In this document: positions 36,501 to 48,511 of the stretch, piece by piece
Layout: every line of letters starts with the position of its first letter
How positions within the stretch are numbered: position 1 is the stretch's first letter
From: Macadamia tetraphylla
Lineage: Eukaryota; Streptophyta; Magnoliopsida; Proteales; Proteaceae
Direction of reading: 5' to 3'
Assembly: GCA_022985045.1 (NCBI GenBank)
Contig: CM040965.1
Coordinates: 60,025,329-60,089,328 of the forward strand
DNA length: 64,000 nt
Translations under genes and position numbers: made by a program
Notes under the pieces: generated by a model
Seen by the model: only the letters and a program-made list of their open reading frames with translations
Databases searched by the model: none
Told to the model about the DNA's origin: nothing

Positions 36501-37612
36501 ATACGGACTTAAACAAGCTTCCAGACAGTGGTATATTAAATTTAACCATATCATTGTTTCCTTCGGACTTGTTGAGAACATCTTTGATAGGTGTATATAT
36601 CTGAAACTTAGTGGGAGTAAGTTTATATTTCTGGTCTTATATGTGGATGATATTTTACTTGCTAGTAATGATTTTGGTTTGTTGAGTGATACAAAGACCT
36701 TTCTTTCTAAGAACTTTGAAATGAAAGATATGGGTTTAGCTTATTTCGTCATCGGTATTGAGATATTTTGTGATAGATCTCGTCGGATACTTGGGCTATC
36801 ACAGAAAACCTATATTAACAAAGTTTTAGAAAGGTATGGCATGATGAATTGCAAATCAGGTGTTTCCCCCATTATCAAAGGAGATAAGTTCAGTCTAAAT
36901 CAATGCCCAAAGAATGATCTGGAAAGAACACAAATGAAGGATATTCCCTATTCTTCCGCAGTAGGGAGTCTTATGTATGCAATGACTTGTACCCGTCCAG
37001 ACATCAGTTTTGTTGTCAGTATGTTAGGCAGATATGTGAGTAATCCTGGCATGGATCATTGGGTTGCAGCAAAGAAGGTGATGAGGTATTTAAAGGGGAC
37101 TAGGGAGTACATGCTTACTTACAGAGCATCTGATCGGTTAGAAGTGATCGGATATTCAGACTCTGATTATGCAGGAAGCCTCGACAGTAGGAAATCTACA
37201 TCATGATACATCTTTCTACTTGCTGGTGGGGCGATTTCTTGGAAGTCCAATAAACAGACTTGTGTCTCTACTTCTACTATGGAAGCAGAGTTTGTGGCAT
37301 GCTTTGAGGCCACATCTATGGCAATTTGTTATGAAATTTATCTCGGACTTCGGGTTGTCGACACCATTTGCAAGCCCGAGAATGTATTGTGACAATGTTG
37401 TCGCCAGATATTACTCCAAGAATGATAAGCATTCAAGTAGAGCGAAGCATATTGGAATAAAATACAATTTTGTGAAGGAATCAGTTCAGAAACAAGAAGT
37501 GTCTATTACACACATCAAGACAAGTCTGATGATTGTTGATCCTATAACCAAGGCATTAATGCCTAAACACTTTACAGATATTGTAATGGACATGCGTTCA
37601 TGTAAAGTTTGA
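33502..37612 (+). pseudogene. Copia gag-pol, multiply interrupted
   Basis: The frame is open from before the ATG at 33502 to 35211 and covers gag (LLNGSNFNDWHEEL), a zinc knuckle, protease (WWIDSGATVHIS), the pre-integrase site and the first integrase Asp residues (HTDICG, VRSDR). The knuckle has Tyr for its second Cys (CFFYKKVGHLQKDC) and the pre-integrase His is Tyr (LWYRRLGH). A small frameshifting deletion follows VRSDR at about 35190. The integrase end (PEQNGVAERHN) reads from 35247, with a stop at 35454-35456 and a frame change near 35580. Reverse transcriptase holds the YVDDILLA active site, with stops at 36196-36198 and 36469-36471. RNase H has GYSDSDYAG, a stop at 37204-37206 and a frame change near 37260-37320. 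The copy cannot make a working polyprotein, but mobilisation in trans is possible. Confidence 0.9.
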
Positions 37613-38000
37613 TGTAATGGTCATATTATGTTAGACATTTTTACTTATTTATTTAAATGATCATGATATTTGTTGTTTCTGAATATTTCTCACTTTATTA
37701 TCGTGTGTACACATTTTATTTAATATATGTGAGATATTATGTTTGACCATTTAGTTATAGACTTTTCTAGTCTATTCCCTACTTTTGCACCTGTTTGGAT
37801 GAAGTTATTAGTGTTGTGACTATAGAAGGGAGTATGTCGTTATATGATGTATAACCGCCATGATCCACATTAGTAGTTTTGTTCAAATATGATATTATGA
37901 TTGTGATGACATCAAGTTGATGGGTTTACTTTCAAATACTACAGTATAATGTTAGAATCCAAATTATATTTGAGATTATAACTATGTGGTCATATGGTTC

Positions 38001-38010
38001 AAGTGGAAGA
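38001..38010 (+). other. Polypurine-type tract of the young Copia element
   Basis: AAGTGGAAGA lies directly before the 3' LTR. The same motif (CAAGTGAGAGAT on the minus strand) precedes the 3' LTR of the old element. Confidence 0.75.
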
Positions 38011-38011
38011 T

Positions 38012-38452
38012 TGTAAGAATATTCTCTATTATTGTCCCTTATATGTAATTAGGTTATTGACCGATACTAATCTCATAGAATTGGATTCTAAATAGGAAAT
38101 CCACTCCTCTTCAAATTAGGGAATAGAGTCCTACCCTAATTTGCACACCTTGATGGGAGAGTACAAAACTTTATATAATAGGACTCTAGGTCCTCCTCCT
38201 ACCCTAACGTCATTTTCATTATTGGTTCCATCACCAAGAGAACATTAAGGGAGCTAGTGGGAGAAACCTAGAAGATCCATTGTGTTCGTGATCGGGATTA
38301 CAGGAATAAAGATACAGGAATAATATAATTGCGACAAATTCTTCACAGTCGATGGTGAACGGTATGCGTCGACCCTTATAGTTTAATTTTGTGATTCAAT
38401 GATTGTATGGCAAGATCCTATCTGTTGTTATTAATAGGAACAACATCCTTCA
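38012..38452 (+). repeat. 3' LTR of the young Copia element
   Basis: It matches 31730-32182 apart from about 22 mismatches and the missing 12-bp duplication. AGAGACACC of the RGLG 3' flank follows. Confidence 0.95.
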
Positions 38453-38601
38453 AGAGACACCTCCCAATTTTACTACTCTCATGAATTGGAAATAAACATC
38501 ATACGTAGAGCAGATGCACACGCACACGCACACGCACACCAAATCATTCATGGACAAAAAAATCAGAAAGTTATGTACATGTGACAATCCTTTCAACCTG
38601 A

Positions 38602-41600
38602 TCAACCAGTATACACTCTGAGACGAGACCTAATTGGCGCACGGCATATGGGACAATTAGACAAACTTTGACCACAGTCTCGACAAGTCTGCAATCAAAT
38701 AATTTTCACTCAAATTCATTAGAAGAACAGGGGGGGTTTTAACTTTAAAGAGGGAAGAAAACATTCATCTTTTCATAACCATGGAAGTCATTGGTTAAAT
38801 TAACAAGAACTTACCAGATGTCCACACCCAAACGCTAAATTCTTTTCATTAGTCAGGCAAATTGGGCACACCTACATCCAAAAAAGCATTAATTTAGAGA
38901 CAATGTTGAACTTGAAAATTAACAATTTCCAACACCCCTCCCTCAAAGGCAAGAAGATGAGAAGTCCAAACTACCAATGTAATCTTCCTTACTTGATTCG
39001 GTTCACTACCACTACTGACAACCGGCGGGGGATTGCTTGGTTCCCGATCTGGCTGTTGCCGGCGCATGTAAGGAACAGGAGGAGGGCGCGGGACTATCTT
39101 CTTTGCTCTCCCTGTTTTGTGACTTTTGAACAACACCATATATATACACGTATGTATCAGTATATATAGATAGATTAACATCAGTTATCATAGAACCAAC
39201 AGTTCGAAAGTCAGTAATTCTCCCCAGTACCCACCCATGGATTCCAAGTTCCATTGTTGCTTTATACTGGATAGGGATCTCCATCAGTGCAGCAAGAGCA
39301 AATGCTGTTTCTTTCTCAGAGGGGCTCACATTTTTGGACATGATATCAGTGAAGTTAACAAACTGCAAGAAAGAGAGACCAAGAGGACACGGGCAGAGAA
39401 CGATTAATATTCCAATGATACTAAAATAAAACATCATTGATTTGTATCCCAGATATGATATCATAATCTTACAGGCATGGCCCGAGATGGTGATATAATT
39501 AATACCTGAAAATTATCAAATTTGCGAGCAGGAAGCTGATCATCAAACCTCTTCATTTCATCCCAAGGCCCATCACCAACTCCAACAAGCACAATTGCGA
39601 GTGCATACAAACTGGTAACAAATCAAAGTACAAATTTTACTAAATTCTTCTACATTGTCAACTGTCTTGCAGATTTGCAGTGAACTTGCAGACTAAGATC
39701 ATTAACAGATCTACTTTCTCTTGTATAAATGGCAACAGATTGGCATTTATCTTTCTTCTTCGTAACTGTAATCCAGAACATTGTTTTACAACGGAGCAGG
39801 TTCAAACAATCAGTCCTGTCCGCTCATCAAGCGGAAACGTTTAATATGTCGTATGGCTATTGAACCAAAGTGCTTCAAGGTTGAGAAAGAACCAATTAAA
39901 CCATCTGGTTTACACCTAACCACTTTACTCAAGACTGAAAGACCCAGCCATGGGAACCATATGGCCTGTTCTTATGGCATGAATAATTTTCTTGGCATCA
40001 TATAACATTAGTTACACAACATAGGCAATGGATCTGAACTCCCAAACAGGTCTAATGTACAATATTTGAAACACCCTACCTTGCAGTGCAAATTGAGTTA
40101 ATTGTACTCTCTTCCTGTGGGCTGCGAGCACCTTCCTTCGTATCAACACTTCTTGTTACCTTCGCAATACAGACCATAACATTGATTGCAGGAATGGACC
40201 ATAGAAAAAAAAAAGAAGAAAAAGGCTACAGTCATTACCTGGCCATCAGCAATGATAACCAAAACATGGAATTGTCCACCACTTTTCTCCACAATGTCAA
40301 TTGCAGCCTCAACTACAGGTCCAAAAGATGTTGGCCCTTGAAACAACAGAACCATGCATACAAGCTTGAGATCAGTAAGACTTAAAGCATAATGAACCAA
40401 GGAGAGCTACAATTTGGTGGCACTGAGACCATAACTATGACAGAACAGGTGAAGCACAACCAATCCATGGGGTGAATATATAAGCAAACTGAACTAACCA
40501 AATGGAATTTAAAATACAAATGATACTAACCTGACAATCGCAAGTTTGGAACAATCTGTTTATAGCATGTTAAAACTTCCTCAAAGCCATGACAAGGAGT
40601 ATGATCACTGTGAAAACTGAACACCTCTTGATCATGGGTGGTGGCTGTAAATGATCAAAACAAGCAAGTGATGTAGTGAATCAAAATGATTTGGACACTT
40701 AAAGCATTACAAATTTATCTGAAAAAGAAAGAATGAAAACAAAGATTAGAGAACCAAAAAGGAAAATGACTGACCATCACCAAACCCATAACAGGGAATC
40801 AAGTTGTCTTCATCAAAGGGAGCCAAAGTCTTGCCAATGATAGAAATAGCTTGTTCATATGGATTAGGTGTATTTCCAATCGCATGCAGGCTTCGGTTAT
40901 TGAATGAGTGTTTTCCTTCAAAGCAAACAAAGTTCATTAGCTTCCAAACAATTGAGGAACAAAATCAAAATAATGAAAAATTGCACTATGTATGTGGTGA
41001 TCATACAAACTGAATTTGCTCATCCTAGACGAAGGGAGGCTCAAAAATTAAAAAGCTGATGTGGTGGATAGGAGAGAAATATTTTCTGCGATGGGGGACA
41101 CAAGAAGCTCAGTTGGCTGTTTCGCTGTTTTTAATCGGGTTTTGAGCTGAAGTTAGTTTTTATGAAGGGTTGTAGGAGTGTAAGAGGGTTCTTGGGAGCT
41201 GGTTGTTCTGAGTTGAATGTTTTTTAGTCCTGGGGATTTCGTCAGTTGTTCTTGTCATGGAGCTACCAGTATCTAATTAATTTTAGTTCTTAAACTCTTC
41301 CATTGAAAAAATTAAGGAGAAAAGAAAATTCAGAAAACCTTATGCCAATTTTTCTTGGTACTCCTTATCGACGATTTTAACCATCCAAGAATTCTTTTAG
41401 AAAAAATTGTCAACACCTAAGACAAGTATTTGGATCAACATCATCCACCAAAGTTGAATTTCAGAAGAGCTGTTCACTGGTTGAACACTCAACTGATGGA
41501 TATCAGTTTCTAACTTTCCAGCTACAGCCAAAGAATGCCCATGACAAATAAGCATACAATTTATGATATACCTGTCCATTCATTGCTTTTTGTGAAGTCA

Positions 41601-44600
41601 ATCCCAACAATAAGGTTCGATGATTCTAGACCTGATTCCCTCAAAGCAGCTGTAACCTGTAGAAGACAAAGGCCAATTCAGGACTCTTAACATGTATTTC
41701 TTCGGAAACAAAAGAAAAGAAGAAAAAAAAAATTCTATACTCATAATTTGTGAAAGAAAACTTCTATTGCAACATATTGATAAGAGAATATGTTAACAGG
41801 AAACACAAAGTAGGGTCAATGGCTTGGAGAAAATAGGAGCAGAAAAACAAACACGGAAATAATTCAAATGGCTCGGTAATGTGCCATTGTCCATGGGCAA
41901 AGTCAATGAGAGAGACTCCATTGGAGAAAGATTATAGTGAAGATTCCAATCGTCCATTGGTTCATCTACCAGATTTGGAGATGATCTCAAAAATTCTCAC
42001 CTCGATCACATGCAAGACAATGGTGTTAAAACCCAACAAATGGTTCATCCGGGCAAAGCTCAAAATAGAATTATATCATATTCTCGTCTTTAAAATGGAG
42101 GGAATGTAGTTTTTATGTTGAATATGAAACTGTTCCCACCAAAATCTTAGGCTCTTTATTCTTTTATTATTCTCTTGCAAAGACTAAATACCTCTCCTTG
42201 ACATAAATAATGTGGCATTGCTTCACTTATGTACTAGCAAGGATATCTCTCTACTCTCTCCTTGAGATATCCCAAATTTGCTATCTCCTTTTTGCTTTGA
42301 AATTATGGCATCTGAGAGAAAAAGTTTACCCCAAAGGCGTCCTCTTCTTCCTTGAGTGCAAACCTAAAAAGGGTGGAGATTTTGGTTCGCTTATGGTTGA
42401 ATTATATGCTTTGGAGAACCCAAATGCTTCGGCCCATTAAAAATCAAGACTGCAAGGGTTAATCCAATGACAACACACCATGCCACACCAGAGAAGTTCT
42501 GCCCCTATTTCAAATGCAGGCAAATCAATTGCAGCTAATCTTGATTTTACATTGTGGCCTCTCAGTAGATATCCTATCAGTGTCATTGGGTGGGAGATAT
42601 TTGCAGAATTTGTAAGGCCCCAGAAGAGGCAACTTTTCTCAGTTGTCCCAAGAGAAGGAGCTTCAACTGCGTCAACATTCACTCTACCTGTGAGAGAATC
42701 CACCTATTTCATTCACTGATCATCTTAAAGTTAGTTCAAGCTTATGTGAGACTTGTTGGGTCCACGCTCCTTCAGGTAGTTTGAATTTGAATGATGATGC
42801 GTCAACTCTGTTTCTGGAGGCCAAAGTGTACCTTCTTGTCGTGATATGGACCTTCATAGTTTGATTGTGAGATCTGATTTGTCCATGGCGGATCAGAATA
42901 TTGAAGGGAAGATTAAGCCTCATTATGAGGTTTGGTAATTATTAGGATGAATAAAACTTCTCCTGCAGGATAATAGAGGCGAGGTTCATCAAATTTTCTG
43001 TCCGTTATCTGATTTGTCCTCCTCCGGGATTTGGAAGAAAAAAATAATATATTTTTAATTCAGAAATATTGGGGTAAACATGAAATTTACTTGATAACTC
43101 TCTGTTTCTAAGTTCTGAGTTCCATACCCACCTTCGACCTTACTCATCTGTTGCATCTAAATGATGAGTTGCAGCTTAAGAGAAATGCCAGGATCTTCAA
43201 AACAAAAAGGGCATATTGACTTAATGAACGAAGTTTCCACCACTGCAGAGTCTAGGGAGGATTACAATTATGCTGCCTTACCTTGTTGCTTTGCAGAGAG
43301 GTTGTTTCCTCCCTCCCTCTCTCTCTTTGTAGTGGGGTTCAAGTTCAACCATCCCCAAGTTACAGGTTCATCTTAAGGAGCGAAGAAAACTCCCAAATCT
43401 GCAAACGGAGGCAGCGTTTTCTTTCTCCAGTCCACTCGTAACAACCCCTAATGGTACTAACGGGAGAAATGTAGAGATTCCTCTTCACCATAGATTGTAG
43501 GAAAACTCTACCCATTCATTAATAAAAGTTTAGATAAGAATCACATCACCAAGTGGGCTGGGATTCTTTCTCCTACACCCATGTCTTTGACGGCTGAATC
43601 CAAGAGAAAAAAGATGAGGTTTACTCTAGAGCCCAGTGGTTTTACTTGGTTCTATGGAAGTCGTTTTCAGGAAAACAAAAGTGATGTTTTTATGATAGTG
43701 ACATTACATTCTTATCCAGGGGTAGTACTGTAAATTTTCCACTAATTAAATCCTTGGATTCATTACGGTAGCTTTGCTGTTAGGGATTCTGATTGCATCA
43801 CCAGGATTTGGATTTGGATTTGCTCCCCCAAATAGGGACCCAGATCCACACCCAATAGAGAGTCCAGACCTGTCCCCACCCGTTATTTGGCAGTTATTTG
43901 GCATACGAGACTCATGAAGGGTCCAGATCTATTACCACCAGTCCTCACGTGAGAAGCTGATCCAGTCTCCGTCACCCATGCGTTGCACCAGCCTGGCGCA
44001 CCCAGAAATTAAAGGATTCTCACAAGTCGCCCATGCGTTGCACGGGGACCGGTCCTAGACTCCTAGTGCATTAAAGAAAACGCGTTTTTCAATTTTAAGT
44101 AATGGCATTCACATCCCTAGGACTCCCTACCTCCTTTTTTATATGATATATATATATATATATATGCCCTCGAAATTCTCATGCACCCCTAGAAACGCAA
44201 ACGCAGAGATTTTTATTGAAAACACTACTGGATCTACATCTGGAAGAAAAGTGTTTTATGGAGACAGACGAAATCTACATTTCTAAACAACCTTGATACG
44301 TAGACAGCAAATTTATCTTCTTTGTGTGGACACTGTGGAGTCTAATCTCATTTATCCCTGGGATCCACGAACCATATATCTGTAACCATTTCAGTTGCCC
44401 TTGGGACCCAGAAACCGCGTAGCAGTTCCATTATTATTATAATAATAATAATGAGTCAGTGAAATCACACCATCATCAAGTCACGATAAAAGCTTCATCG
44501 TCAACCTTGGATGTCGATTACTACTGCTTTGGACAGATCCACAAATTTTCAATCTCTTACGGCTTGTGGCCTCAACAAGAAAAAGATTTAAGTTTGGAAT

Positions 44601-45159
44601 AACTTGGATGGACCTTACTTACGACTCACTGAAGAAGTCACTCACTCACACATTCATAGAGTATTGGAGTCGAATCATTCATCACAACTGAACTTTCCTC
44701 ACCAAAAAAAAACTTTCCTCCAAAGCCGTGATGGACTGACGGATTAAAATACCATGACCGACTCCAACACCCAAATAGATAGATATAAAGGAGGCAACTC
44801 AAAGGGAGAGTATTATTACCAAAAAAGAAAAAAAAAAATCAAATGAGAGAGAGAGAGAGAGAGAGACCAACCTGTTCGAGAGTCTTGAAATTGTCGGGTA
44901 TGTACGCATATTTGTTGGTCGAGGTTTTGGCACTCGGTGGAGGTTGGCTGCCAGGGGTGACCGACGGCGAAGCTTCAGACCTATTGGAACCTGAAAAAGT
45001 TCTTGAGATAAAGCCCCGGGGGGCAGTCACCGGCGGCAGCGGCGACGCTTCAGACATAGAGGACCTTGACAAACCTCTCAAGGCAACCCTTCTACTACGA
45101 TGGCTACTACTAATTTCATCACTATTACTCCGGCGTTGCTTTCGCAGCAGATTTCCCAT
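38602..45159 (-). CDS. RGLG: RGLG-type E3 ubiquitin-protein ligase (copine/vWA + RING), 11 exons
   Basis: RGLG ligases are N-myristoylated, membrane-associated RING E3s; Arabidopsis members act in K63-linked ubiquitination and in drought, ABA, JA and auxin responses. My exon chain (minus strand, high to low): 45159-44872, 41656-41572, 40915-40775, 40644-40531, 40336-40239, 40159-40080, 39611-39506, 39362-39235, 39122-38993, 38871-38815, 38688-38602. All borders are GT-AG, all phases close, and the total is 437 residues, normal for the family. The N-terminus MGNLLRKQRR has the myristoylation Gly2. The copine domain has the MIDAS-like VGIDFTKSNEW (about 114-124), NPYEQAISIIG, YGFGD, ADGQVTRSVDT and VGVGDGPWDEM. 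After a Pro-rich linker, a RING at about 391-430 has CPIC, CGCGH, CRDCG and CPIC. Intron 1 is 3.2 kb. The exon 8 donor is the least certain border. Fragments of the 3' end recur at 9.96 and 26.2 kb. Confidence 0.93.
41657..44871 (-). other. RGLG intron 1, 3.2 kb
   Basis: No gene was recognised inside. It contains a TA run near 44150-44165 and a GA run at 44846-44866 close to the donor. Open frames at 42200-42720 have no convincing domain. Its size against the other introns suggests an inserted, unidentified repeat, but no terminal repeats were found. Confidence 0.6.
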
Positions 45160-45965
45160 TTAATCGCAGCAGTTGTGACCCTCCGAAGCCACCATCCATC
45201 AATAGGAAGGAAGAAGATGAGTAGTATAGGAGTTCTAGCCAATACCCCTTCGGTTTCATTCGGGGTATTTCTTCTGCTTGGAAGCTCCGTTTACGTGTGA
45301 ATCCAAGGGAATAGGATTCTCTCCCCCTTTTTTTTTCACTGTCGTCGATCCGGATTCCGAAGAAAAAGAAATAAAATCCGGCGAAAACTTAGAAAGAGAA
45401 TAAAGAGAGCGAGTTTTTATTTCGGAAACAGAAAAAAAAGCCAAATCAACAGAATCTCTGCGACTTTATCTTCAATTGAGGTGAGAAACGGAAACCTCCA
45501 GGAAGGAGGCTTCGACCTTAGTTGGCTTAGACTCATATTCCTTCGTTCTATCCATTCACTACTAGTTGTCCTAATTCCTTGCTTTTCTAGCTAACTCGCT
45601 TGGCTGTGGGTTATGGAATATGAGGAAGCACACCACCAACACCACCTTCGGGATGTACCCTATTTCTAAAGATAAATGCACAAAGTTTGGATGTGAGACA
45701 TCCACTAAAGAATGCCAATATTATAAGGATACGTTTGTCCCTTTCACCAAACTACACTTGGACCATCATTTGTCAGACAATCTCTATTAAACAAAGATTT
45801 GAAATAACATTTTTACCATTTTAATTAAATCAAATAATAAATCATATTTTACCCTGATAGTCGGAAAAGTTCAGAGAAGGGGAGAGAGTTCGAGCTTTAC
45901 CGCCGCTATTCATCAGCTAACACCATCGACCCAAAAGAGCTAGTGAAGGTGGGTTTCAAGCGGCC

Positions 45966-46295
45966 ATGACCCATATCACTGAAGCCGTCAAGAAATCGAC
46001 ACCGCTTCTTGAACTTGAGAAGGATAAATTTTCTGCTCAAGCTCTTGAGAACTGCAAGGAATTGATGGACTATGCTATTGAGGACCTCAAGAAGTCTTTT
46101 GACGAGCTGGGCACGTTCGATATGAGCAAGATGGATGATTTTCTGGAAAACATCAAGATCTGGCTCAGTGCTGCTCTAACTCATCAGGAAACATGTGTTT
46201 ATTCGGTTTCAGTTTCCACTGGCATTGATGCATTAACAAGTGTTAAATACAAATCCATCAGACTCCTTCGCCAAAGAATCTGTTATATAATCTAA
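45966..46295 (+). pseudogene. Pectinesterase inhibitor (PMEI)-domain fragment
   Basis: The ATG frame reads THITEAVKKSTPLLELEKDK, ALENCKELMDYAIEDLKKSF, DMSKMDDFLENIKIWLSAAL and THQETC, the core of the PMEI domain found as the pro-region of group 2 plant pectinesterases, including two of its conserved Cys residues (ENCKEL and ETC). The natural signal segment and first Cys pair are missing. After ETC the sequence departs from the family, and there is no pectinesterase catalytic domain. It is a partial copy inside the candidate Pack-MULE. Confidence 0.85.
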
Positions 46296-46619
46296 CAATC
46301 TAATAGGGAATTCTCTGGTTTTCGAAGTAGGTAATATGATCATCAGACATGTTTTAGTTTAATCTCTCATTTTATTTTTATGGGTTTCCATGACCAAAAT
46401 AAATTTTAATCAGCCTTTGCATTACTGACCAATCTGTTTTATTATTGTTTTTTAATGGATTTCTTACATCAATTCAAGCAATCTTAGATGAGAATCCGTG
46501 ATTCATTATTCCATCTGTCTGCAAGTTTCTATTCTAAGTTGTTCTTCCATTTCTCTACCGAGTATCGTCTCCTTTTCGGTATCCTTCTCCTCAGACCTAG
46601 GATTTTCACACCGATCAGT

Positions 46620-47165
46620 TGTGTTTGGATGTACTGTCACTGTTCTCTAATGGGCAGATCGTCGTCGTAAAGAACCTCCACAGACAACAAGCTATGGCAG
46701 CTGCGACATCCACAAAGGCATTCTGCAACGAGATCTTGATACTGTAGCGATCCAAGAGGGCTAGTCCTCGTATACGATTATGTCCCGAATGGTACCCTAG
46801 CCGATCATCTCCATGAGTCGAAGTGCTTGGAGAGGAAGAAGCCGTTGACATGGGAAGTGAGAGTAGAGGTGGCGTTGCAGACGCCGATGGCATTGGAGTA
46901 CCTTCACTTCTCAGTGGCGCCGGCAATCGTTCATAGAGACATAACGTCATCGAACATATTTGTAGAGAAGGAAATGAGGATCAAAGTGAGGGATTTTGGG
47001 TTATCGAGGCTGCTGGTGTTCACTGACTCATCGTCGTCGAAGTCCATTTGGACGGGGCCACAGTGAACGCTGGGATACTTGGATCCAAAGTACCACAGGT
47101 TGGTCTGGTTGACGGAAAAGAGTGACGTGTATAGCTTCGGGGTGGTAGTATTAAAGATCCAGGTG
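46620..47165 (+). pseudogene. Receptor-like kinase fragment (LRK10L/WAK-like)
   Basis: In shifting frames the plus strand reads NGQIVVVKNLHRQQAMAAA (VAVK region), FCNEILIL, then from 46827 ERKKPLTWEVRVEVALQTPM and ALEYLHFSVAPAIVHRDITS with the HRD catalytic loop, SNIFVEKEMRIKV, RDFGLSRL (DFG present) and WTGPQ before a TGA. After that stop, other frames give GYLDPKYHR-like and SDVYS(F)GVV. Part of the N-lobe is deleted. The closest family is the extracellular-Cys-rich LRK10L/WAK-like kinases. It is non-functional. Confidence 0.85.
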
Positions 47166-47399
47166 GGATCACTGCATTAGGTGGTGGACCGCTGCTTATT
47201 ACATGAGCATTTTAGATACTTGACATTTAGTAAGGATATTTTGGTATTTAAAATAAAATATAATAGCTGACATCAGCATATAAGGTATATGTCTTAATGG
47301 AGAATGATGGTAGGGGGTCTAAGTCTAATTTGGTAAAAGAGATAGGGTATTCCTATAATACGGCATTCTCTAGGGGGTGATGCTATAAATTACCCTTCT

Positions 47400-48422
47400 C
47401 TCTTTTTATTTTATTTTATAAGAAAAAAAAAATTCATCAACCATAAATATTTTAAGAAGTTCTTGTATCGTAGATTTTAATTTTTTTGTGCGTAACAAGG
47501 TAAGCCAAATTATTTAAATAAAAGCACAATTTTATTATAAGGTTGGAGCAAAAAATGAACCAAAAAAAAGAAATCTATAGACAATAAAAATAATAATGGA
47601 ACTAAACTCCAAAGCTATGAACTGGTGGTAGCATTCACAATCAAGTTATGAAAAATCTCTGAATTACTTCAGACTTTAGTCATGTCCCGTCCTTCATCAT
47701 TTGTTTGTTTCAGACCACGAAGAAAGCTTCTGGTATTTGCCTCAATATATATTTTTCTTGTCATCATATAATATGTATACATCAAATTGCTATCTTGTTA
47801 TTTTAAGGTTTCTTATTGGTCTATAATTAGTTTGATTTGTTTTTCCACATAAAATAAAAGAAAAAAATATTTAAATATCAAATTTAATTCCTTTTTTTTT
47901 TAAATGGTTTGCTCCGGTTTGATCCAAAAGATCTTTCTTGCGGTCATTCTATAGGGTTTTGATATTTTACTGAGTTCTAGAAACTAAACAATTACATTGA
48001 TTAGTGAGGAGTTCAAAAGGTCAACCCATCAGTGTTGGCCGATTCGATAGATCCTACCCCATTTTAGTTAAGGCGAATTGCTTGGCGTATGTTCACCTAG
48101 ACATACATATGAAGATCCAACACTTATCCCTTTACTTCCATATACACATCTCTTCATCCGGATTTGGCTTGTTTCCAATTCTCTCCTTGCACACAACATT
48201 TGTGTATTATCAAAATCAATAGTTATGGAAGTTATTTAAAATTCAAAACCAATTTAACCCCTCAAATGCCTCAAACTTCCAAAATTATTGGATTTTAATA
48301 ATGTACATATATGAATAGGACAATTAAAAATTGAAAATAAGTCGGATCCTCTTCACCTTAATAATGGTAAGAAATGAGAGAGGTGTTTGATCCTCACATA
48401 ATCAAATGCATGTTCAGGTGAA

Positions 48423-48511
<89 letters not shown>

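Larger units (their letters stand above)
31730..38452 (+). mobile_element. Young Ty1/Copia LTR retrotransposon, complete structure, broken coding region
   Basis: The LTRs are 31730-32182 and 38012-38452, beginning TGTAAGAATATTC and ending CATCCTTCA. By eye they differ at about 22 positions plus a 12-bp tandem duplication of GAATATTCTCTA near the start of the left LTR, so about 95% identity. A tRNA-Met primer site (32185-32195) and a polypurine-type tract (38001-38010) border the interior. AGAGACA flanks the element on both sides (31722-31728 and 38453-38459), with one extra T on the left. The gene order gag, protease, integrase, reverse transcriptase, RNase H makes it Copia. The insertion separates the TNL flank from the RGLG 3' flank. 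Confidence 0.95.
45670..47395. mobile_element. Candidate Pack-MULE carrying two host-gene fragments
   Basis: The left end (about 45670-45805) and the right end (about 47290-47395) are long inverted repeats. For example AAGAATGCCAATATTATAAG at the left matches the reverse complement of the right end, GAGAATGCCGTATTATAGGA, followed by matching CTTT(C)ACCAAA and (A/C)TCT(C)(C/T)ATTAA stretches. The outer right border reads TTACCC, the usual GGGTAA end of Mutator-like elements. Between them lie a pectinesterase-inhibitor fragment and a receptor-kinase fragment, both incomplete and unrelated to each other. That is the signature of gene capture. No transposase was found. A clear 9-bp target duplication could not be fixed, so borders are approximate. 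Confidence 0.65.

Noticed and set aside
42437..42784. Short frames on both strands in RGLG intron 1, one with CRICKAPEEATFLSC resembling a RING-variant start
   Set aside because: The remaining zinc ligands do not follow in a recognisable pattern and the frame ends quickly.
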